Under the pieces are notes generated by a model. That model saw only the letters and a list, made by a program, of their open reading frames with translations. It was not told where the DNA came from and did not search any database. Source: Dendrocalamus latiflorus (lineage: Eukaryota > Streptophyta > Magnoliopsida > Poales > Poaceae). From it: 64,000 nt of DNA. Both the position numbers and the translations under genes were made by a program. The stretch is from contig CM029664.1 of NCBI GenBank assembly GCA_017311315.1, positions 43,530,640-43,594,639 of the forward strand, read 5' to 3'. Positions 59,015-64,000 of the stretch are shown here, piece after piece; the first letter of the stretch is position 1; each line of letters opens with the position of its first letter.

Positions 59015-59322
59015 TGGACGGAACATATAGTATACACTTATTTTTATGATATATTTAGTTATAATTTTTTTGACATTTTTTAATATACTTTATGGTTTAC
59101 TCTATCTATATATAAAATTTTAAGTTTAAATTTATTCTAACATAGAATATTTTTTCTTTTTTGATATTTTTAACATAAAATAAATTTGAACTTAAAATTA
59201 TATATATAGTAAACTATAAAGTATATTTAGAATTTTTCACAATTTTTTAGTTTAAGTGTATATATGATAAATACACTATAAGAGTGAGTGCATAGTATAT
59301 GTTCTCCGTATAAGTCACTGTT
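59015..59322. mobile_element. AT-rich MITE with ACGGA..ACATATA.TATACACT ends
   Basis: ACGGAACATATAGTATACAC at 59018 is inverted near 59300-59318 (GTATATGTTCTCCGT). The ~300-bp body is AT-rich and also pairs internally (TATATATAAAATTTTAAGTT with AACTTAAAATTATATATATA). It is non-coding. Confidence 0.72.
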
Positions 59323-59435
59323 CACATCAATGTGTTCGCTGACTAAGAATTACCGGAAAGCAACGCATAGTCACTGTTCACCATCAATGCATTTGCTGAC
59401 TAATCTTTGACCGGAAAGCAACGCACACAATGTGC
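59323..59435 (+). repeat. ~65-bp tandem duplication next to the MITE
   Basis: GTCACTGTTCAC(A)TCAATG, TTCGCTGACTAAG and ACCGGAAAGCAACGCA appear twice. Confidence 0.75.
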
Positions 59436-59459
59436 TACGAGTATATGTCGATCAACTGG

Positions 59460-60060
59460 TACTGCAGGTCAGTGGCGGACCAGGACTAAAATATAGCTAA
59501 GGCAGACTCGTAAACTGTAAAGCAAATAACCAAACAGTATTACCCAAAATAAACTAAAGGTTGTTGGTTCGCATAAGGCAGTAGAACATAACTGTCAGAT
59601 ATACCTGTCGAGATGCTGAAGTTCTTCCTGGTAACTGGATTGAGTTGTACTGAAATCTCTGACACCCAAACCTAGACGATCTTGATAGGTTTAGAAGGCC
59701 TGTTTCAGCGATACATTTCAGATTGGTCTCTAGTGTCTACATTACTGAAATTTGTTGGGAACTTCTTTTATGAGACACAAAACTTACATGTATCATGTTT
59801 TTAGCATCTGATAGCCCATAATGTCAAAATGTTCAATGTTCCTCTTATGGTCTAGAGCCAAATTTAGAGCAAGAACCCCACTTATCCTCTAATCCTCACA
59901 AACCTAAGCTCCGGAAACCAGAAAAAAGAAAGATTTTGGTACTTTGGTAGCACCTCTCCTAAATCACTAGAAAGTAGAAACTAACCCAGAGGCCCGAGAT
60001 CTTTGTAAATTGAAGTTTCAAGCTTCCAACCATACCTGTCTGAGCTCAACTCAATAATAG
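59460..60060. other. hAT end fragment and gene-free DNA
   Basis: CAGTGGCGGACCAGGACTAA at 59470 has the CAGTGGCGGA form typical of grass hAT elements. The following bases resemble those at 35303-35400 next to the hAT pseudogene. The rest has no recognised gene. Confidence 0.45.
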
Positions 60061-60100
60061 CAGCATTTTACACCGCTTTTTTACGTTGCGTATACACGTT

Positions 60101-60447
60101 TTACAAGCAGTTCACCTGGCTGTCCTGCTTGGCATCCTTGACGAACCTCCTCCAATACCAGTGCTGCACCCACATAGACCGCATGGCCTCCAGCGGCACG
60201 CCTTTCATCTCCGGCAGGAACGCTGCTATGAAGGCCATCATGGCCAGGACCCAGCCGGCGTAGAAGAGGAATATGGCGTACTTCATGGCGCAGAGCAGGG
60301 TGATGAACACCTGCGTCTACGCGAAGGAGAGGCAGAGCGCGATGGACACGGTCATGGCCTGCCCCGCCGACCTAATCTCCACGGGGTAGATCTCGCTCGG
60401 CACTGTCAGAGAAACCCAGCTCCAGTCGACGCCGACGAACGCCTACA
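60101..60447 (-). pseudogene. sugar transporter (STP/MST, major facilitator) C-terminal pseudogene
   Basis: The minus strand reads SEIYPVEIRSAGQAMTVSIA, then an in-frame TAG where the family usually has Gln, then TQVFITLLCAMKYAIFLFYA, GWVLAMMAFIAAFLPEMKGV and PLEAMRSMWVQHWYWRRFVK to a stop. This is the last two to three transmembrane segments of a plant H+/monosaccharide symporter, including the PETKG-like motif (here PEMKG). Another stop (TAG) lies just before AFVGVDWSWV near 60447. With these stops and no upstream 400 residues it cannot encode a transporter. Confidence 0.82.
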
Positions 60448-60884
60448 AGCTGCAGCTGAATTTCTGTTGTCAACACTAGCTACAGTAACTGAACAAATTC
60501 AGTTAACTCTGGATCCGAACTGATGGTTGTAATTTGAACTGGACAGAGAAGAAACCAAACAACAAGAACACCGAAAGATTTGTGCAGCAAGCGCCACTTT
60601 TTCTTGACTCTATTGTGAATATAAATAGCAAAAGATACAAAGCAAAATAGAATGCTTATTGTGCTCCACGTTCTGCCGTGAGTAGCGCTAACCACTACTC
60701 CAGATCATGCCGCAAGACTCGGTCCCCAAACTTGGCTCCCGCGTAAACTCTTGTATGCGTTGAGCCTTTACACAGACGCGCCCAAACCAAGTTGTTCGGG
60801 CTCAAGTTCAGAGAAAACAGAAATAACAAATGACTAGCTAAAAACAAGCTACTAGCAAAAACCTGTGAACACGCCTGAGTTATT

Positions 60885-60965
60885 CAACAGGCACCACCCA
60901 CTTGAGCGGCCCCCACGACATGCTGAAGCTGAACGAGTACAGGCCGCTGAGGAGGAGCCGCCGGC
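60885..60965 (-). pseudogene. second, short sugar-transporter fragment
   Basis: The minus-strand reading LYSFSFSMSWGPLKWVVPVE then stops. It corresponds to the same family region (SWGPL.W..P.E before the next membrane helix) that overlaps the start of the 60101-60447 fragment. It is therefore a duplicate piece from the same or a related gene, not simply the preceding exon. Confidence 0.6.
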
Positions 60966-61014
60966 GAGGTAGGGGTCCAGCTGGCGACGGAGCTCGGGCG
61001 GCCGCCCGGGCTTG

Positions 61015-61115
61015 CCCGAAGGGTGGGTCCGCCCCTGCTGCAGGCCCATCCAGTGGCGAAGCTACGAATTTTTTGGTGGAGCCTAAGCCACTCAAACTAT
61101 AGCGAACATTTGCAT
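61015..61115. mobile_element. two facing hAT-like termini
   Basis: GGTGGGTCCGCCCCTG at 61022-61037 is the inverse of CAGGGGCGGACCCACC, and CAGTGGCGAAGCTACG starts at 61051. Both are typical grass hAT end forms. They lie 14 bp apart, pointing away from each other. Confidence 0.5.
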
Positions 61116-61490
61116 GAGATAACTCTTATCTTTAATCCTACTAATTGCAGAGAATTTTCACTGTATTTGTTAGACCATATAAAGATCGTGAATACAATAA
61201 TAATAATGAATAATTGACTTTTGAATTATATTAAAATTTATGTTTATAAAAGTTTCGATCGATTATGATTGGTAGTTCGATCGGCTTTGTGATAGATGAT
61301 CTGATCGGTAGATCCAAACCACAAGCATTTTGACCATGGTATTTCGATCACAGCAGAACAACTACGACATTTCAACCACGGCGGAATGACCTCGGTCCGG
61401 AGTTTTTAGAGGAGTCGAAGACTTTGGAGCCGGAGAGCAGTCGAAGAGGTTGAAGACCCTAGAGTCGGAGGCTTCGGAGAAGCCAGTCAC
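61116..61490. other. gene-free stretch
   Basis: AT-rich to 61240, then richer in GATCGGTAG-like phrases leading into the repeat block that follows. Confidence 0.4.
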
Positions 61491-62100
61491 AGCTACAGTA
61501 AACTAGTCGTAGCTACAGTGAATTGGTCATATCTATCGTGAATCGATCGATGGTCGTAAGCTAAAAGAAACTGGTTGTATGCTATAATGTAACCGGTCGT
61601 AGCTACAGTGAATGGGTCATATGCTACGGGGAACTGGTCGTACTAAACAGTTAACCGGTCGTATGACATAGTGAACTAGTCGCAAGATACAATGGACTAG
61701 GTCGGTAGTCGACAGACTTTGACTAGGATGGTTGGGGTCGTGAGCTTCAGTGGACCAGTCGACAGTGATAGTAACCGGTTGGTGGTCATTGATTCAGTAT
61801 CAGGTAGGTACTCGGTGGTCGTTAATACCTGCTCGGTACTCGGTGTTCGTTGTTTCAGTACCAGGTAGGTACTTGGTGGTCGTTAGTACCTGGTCGATAC
61901 TCGGTAGTCGGAACTACAATACTTGTTGATGGTAGTCTACGCTACAGTACCTGGTCAGTACTCAGTGGTCGATGGTACAGTGATTGTTTGATGGTAGTCG
62001 TAGGCTTCAACTGTTATATGATGCTTCTGATTTCCGAGTGTTCTAAGTAGTCGTAACTTCCGAGTACTTACTTTTCGAGTACTCGTTGAGCTAACGGTCT
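61491..62100 (+). repeat. degenerate short tandem repeats (GTCGTAGCTACAGTGAA and GGTACTCGGTGGTCG types)
   Basis: From 61491 to 61690 a unit of about 30 bp, (AC)TGGTCGTAGCTACAGTGAA, recurs with changes. From 61790 to 61990 a ~40-bp unit, CAGTACCAGGTAGGTACTTG plus GTGGTCGTTAGTACCTGGTC, recurs. It is non-coding. Confidence 0.75.
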
Positions 62101-63470
62101 GGCTGACCTATGCTGGACGGTCATACCTGTCATACTAAGTGGTCGGAAGTTGATTTTCTGGAAAGCATGGAAATTGTGGTCGTGGTTGACCTGGTTCATA
62201 TTTGATGGATGGTTAAGAGTGTGGTTTGTGTGTGTTGACTCATGTCGGTTAAGTTGAGAAGAACTTGTGCCGAGGAAAACGTTCTTTGGTCTTTGCATGT
62301 GCAGGTTGACGTGGAGACGGTCATGGTCGGTGACGAGGAGGACCGGGACTATGATGGGAAAATCTGAGGTCCAAGTGATCGAGGATGTCACGAGGTGGTC
62401 GGGGTTAGGTTGGAGCACGTGGAGATTAAAGGTGGTGATGTGTGGAAAAGCTACGGGAGTTGCAATCTTGGAGACTTCGACACGTGAGGTGGTGATGCGT
62501 GATGATACAAGAGGTGCTTCCTAGATGCAACTTCTCTCATCACGGACAATATAAAAGAAATACATAAAAATAAGACAAAAAAGACTAAAAACCAAAAGTC
62601 TAGAAAAAGATGAAATTAAAAAGTGAGAAGGTTTTAATACTTATTTTATTGTTCAAGAATGTTTTCAAAGGCATTAACCTTTTAATACTTTTGGATAGAG
62701 TAATATGCAATTGAGAAGCATATTTCCTTGATTAAGCCAAATATTAATTACTTGAACTAGTAAAGATTCTCGTAACTAACTAGATTTTACAATGTCATAA
62801 TCATGAACCGGACTTATCCATACGAAAGAACAAACATAAGCCTTAAAAAAAAGAATGACAACAGCGGAGCAACCTAGTCGCGTCCAAACCACATTGAGGT
62901 TCCATTTATTGTCCAAACAACACCAGCTCGAAACAAAATATTTCAAAGGAACTATAGAGAATTTACCTTGTTTCCTATACAACTACTTGGAAATGTTTGA
63001 ATTTCAAAATGGACCTAGAAGTTTTAACAATGTCATGCATTTGTAGGGATTTTAAATCGCTTGTAGACTTAGTTTTATTTCAATTATTAATTGATTTGGT
63101 AAAGATTTAAAATTCGTTTTGCGTTTACCCTCAACAATTTCGAACACTTAGCAACGGAGGATTTGTTTGGAACAAAGGTACAAGAATCATATGGAACGAT
63201 AATTAGACATAAGGCGTTGAAACAAAAGAAACGACGTATAGAATTTCCTTGAAATTGATTACGAACTGTTCGGAACGCAAATTTTTCTTGGGAGTTTTGG
63301 AAGACTAGCCAGTATTTTGTGAACCCCAAAGCCAAGTAGTACTGTAACTCTTGACATAGTTTTCTCCTTAATCGAATTTTATTGAGACGTTTTATTTATT
63401 TATTTGTTTTATTGGATTCAAAAGCTTTTTTATTTCATAATAATCAATTAATTTACCAGCTCCCCATCCC
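62101..63470. other. intergenic DNA upstream of the farnesyl diphosphate synthase gene
   Basis: No gene recognised. AT-rich from 62530. It should contain distal promoter sequence for the gene at 63697. Confidence 0.45.
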
Positions 63471-63520
63471 CCGTGCCGTGTGTCGCCGTCATGATCGCCG
63501 TGGCATCTTCCCTCCCGACC

Positions 63521-63530
63521 TTAAATAAAC
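63521..63530 (+). promoter_or_regulatory. candidate TATA box of the farnesyl diphosphate synthase gene
   Basis: TTAAATAAAC lies 170 bp before the start codon and is followed by a C/T-rich leader (TCATCCTCCTCTCC, CTTCTCCTCCTCCC), as in many plant 5' UTRs. It is placed by position and sequence only. Confidence 0.45.
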
Positions 63531-63696
63531 GTGTGCCCGCAAATCTGTTTGCCCACAAAATTCTGCGCAGGGCGAGCAGTAGAGAACTCCCCGCTTCTCA
63601 TCCTCCTCTCCGATACTCTCCACAAAACCTTCGATTCTGTTCTGGTCTTCTCCTCCTCCCGTGCTCGCGTGAGCGTGAGGTGAGAAGGAGAGCGCA

Positions 63697-63840
63697 ATGG
63701 CGACGGCGGCGGTTGTGGCGAACGGCTCGGGCGGTGACACCAAGGCCGCGTTCCCGGAGGTATACAACAAGCTCAAGGAGGAGATGCTCGAGGACCCCGC
63801 CTTCGAGTTCACCGACGAATCGCTCCAGTGGATCGACCGC
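63697..63840 (+). CDS. FPS: farnesyl diphosphate synthase, exon 1 (gene continues off the window)
   Basis: The 48 codons give MATAAVVANGSGGDTKAAFP, EVYNKLKEEMLEDPAFEFTD and ESLQWIDR, followed by a GTAACG donor at 63841. This is the conserved N-terminus of plant cytosolic farnesyl diphosphate synthase, which joins isopentenyl diphosphate to dimethylallyl and geranyl diphosphate to make the C15 precursor of sterols and sesquiterpenes. The DDxxD catalytic motifs lie in later exons and are not in the window. No plastid transit peptide is evident. The ATG is the first in the C/T-rich leader. Family assignment is strong; the copy number or paralogue cannot be told from one exon. Confidence 0.88.
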
Positions 63841-63866
63841 GTAACGCCTCCTGCCCTTTCCCTCGC

Positions 63867-63874
<8 letters not shown>

Positions 63875-63957
<83 letters not shown>
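63875..63957. repeat. (CT)n microsatellite in intron 1
   Basis: A run of about 40 CT units starts some 35 bp after the donor site of the farnesyl diphosphate synthase gene. CT runs close to the 5' end of plant genes are common and sometimes affect expression. Confidence 0.95.
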
Positions 63958-63959
<2 letters not shown>

Positions 63960-64000
63960 GTTAGGCTGTTGGTTTGCTATGGTTTAGAGCGGAGGAGGCC

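Overview
The window is nuclear DNA from a grass, most likely Oryza or a close relative. The main grounds are grass-type repeats (a CACTA element with CACAGACGG subterminal repeats, Stowaway/hAT-like MITEs, SIRE/Maximus-type and Ty3-gypsy-type LTR remnants), GC-rich first exons, and two plant genes with plant-type introns. There are no bacterial operons, CRISPR arrays or rRNA genes. Only two ordinary host genes look intact: a membrane RING-H2 E3 ubiquitin ligase (39.5-41.35 kb, three exons, + strand) and the first exon of a farnesyl diphosphate synthase at the right edge (63.7 kb, + strand, continuing outside). Almost everything else is transposable-element DNA in layers.

Region by region. 1-9531: the 3' nine-tenths of a large CACTA (En/Spm) element with both of its genes open: a 1070-aa TNP2-type transposase and a second, eight-exon gene whose product (about 827 aa) ends in a Ulp1/C48-like cysteine protease domain. 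Between them lie a 418-bp near-perfect palindrome and two satellite-like blocks. The element has landed in a MITE. 9.5-15.6 kb: several MITEs and microsatellites in gene-free DNA. 15.83-22.36 kb: a complete but mutated Ty1-copia retrotransposon on the minus strand with CTATA target duplications and LTRs differing at 4 of 264 positions; a 1416-bp nested insertion splits its integrase. 22.4-39.3 kb: LTR remnants, a possible element carrying a DUF1618-like gene fragment, microsatellites, MITEs, hairpins, a solo gypsy-like LTR, and a hAT transposase pseudogene broken by a SIRE-like LTR. 39.5-41.35 kb: the RING gene, with a MITE in intron 2. 42.6-46.8 kb: a SIRE/Maximus-like LTR and then a gypsy-like LTR.

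47.3-58.75 kb is the most unusual part: a giant foldback structure. Two arms, each carrying about 0.9 kb of unique sequence, an array of 79/58-bp repeats and an array of about 96-bp GC-rich repeats, sit in inverted orientation around a 2.5-kb core that has its own small tandem arrays. TATA-like boxes in the arms point outward. I do not recognise this element as a named family. 58.8-63.5 kb holds MITEs, hAT ends, a decayed sugar-transporter pseudogene and degenerate short repeats before the farnesyl diphosphate synthase gene.

Exon borders were deduced by eye from GT-AG sites, reading frame and protein motifs. Repeat borders are approximate unless exact termini are stated.
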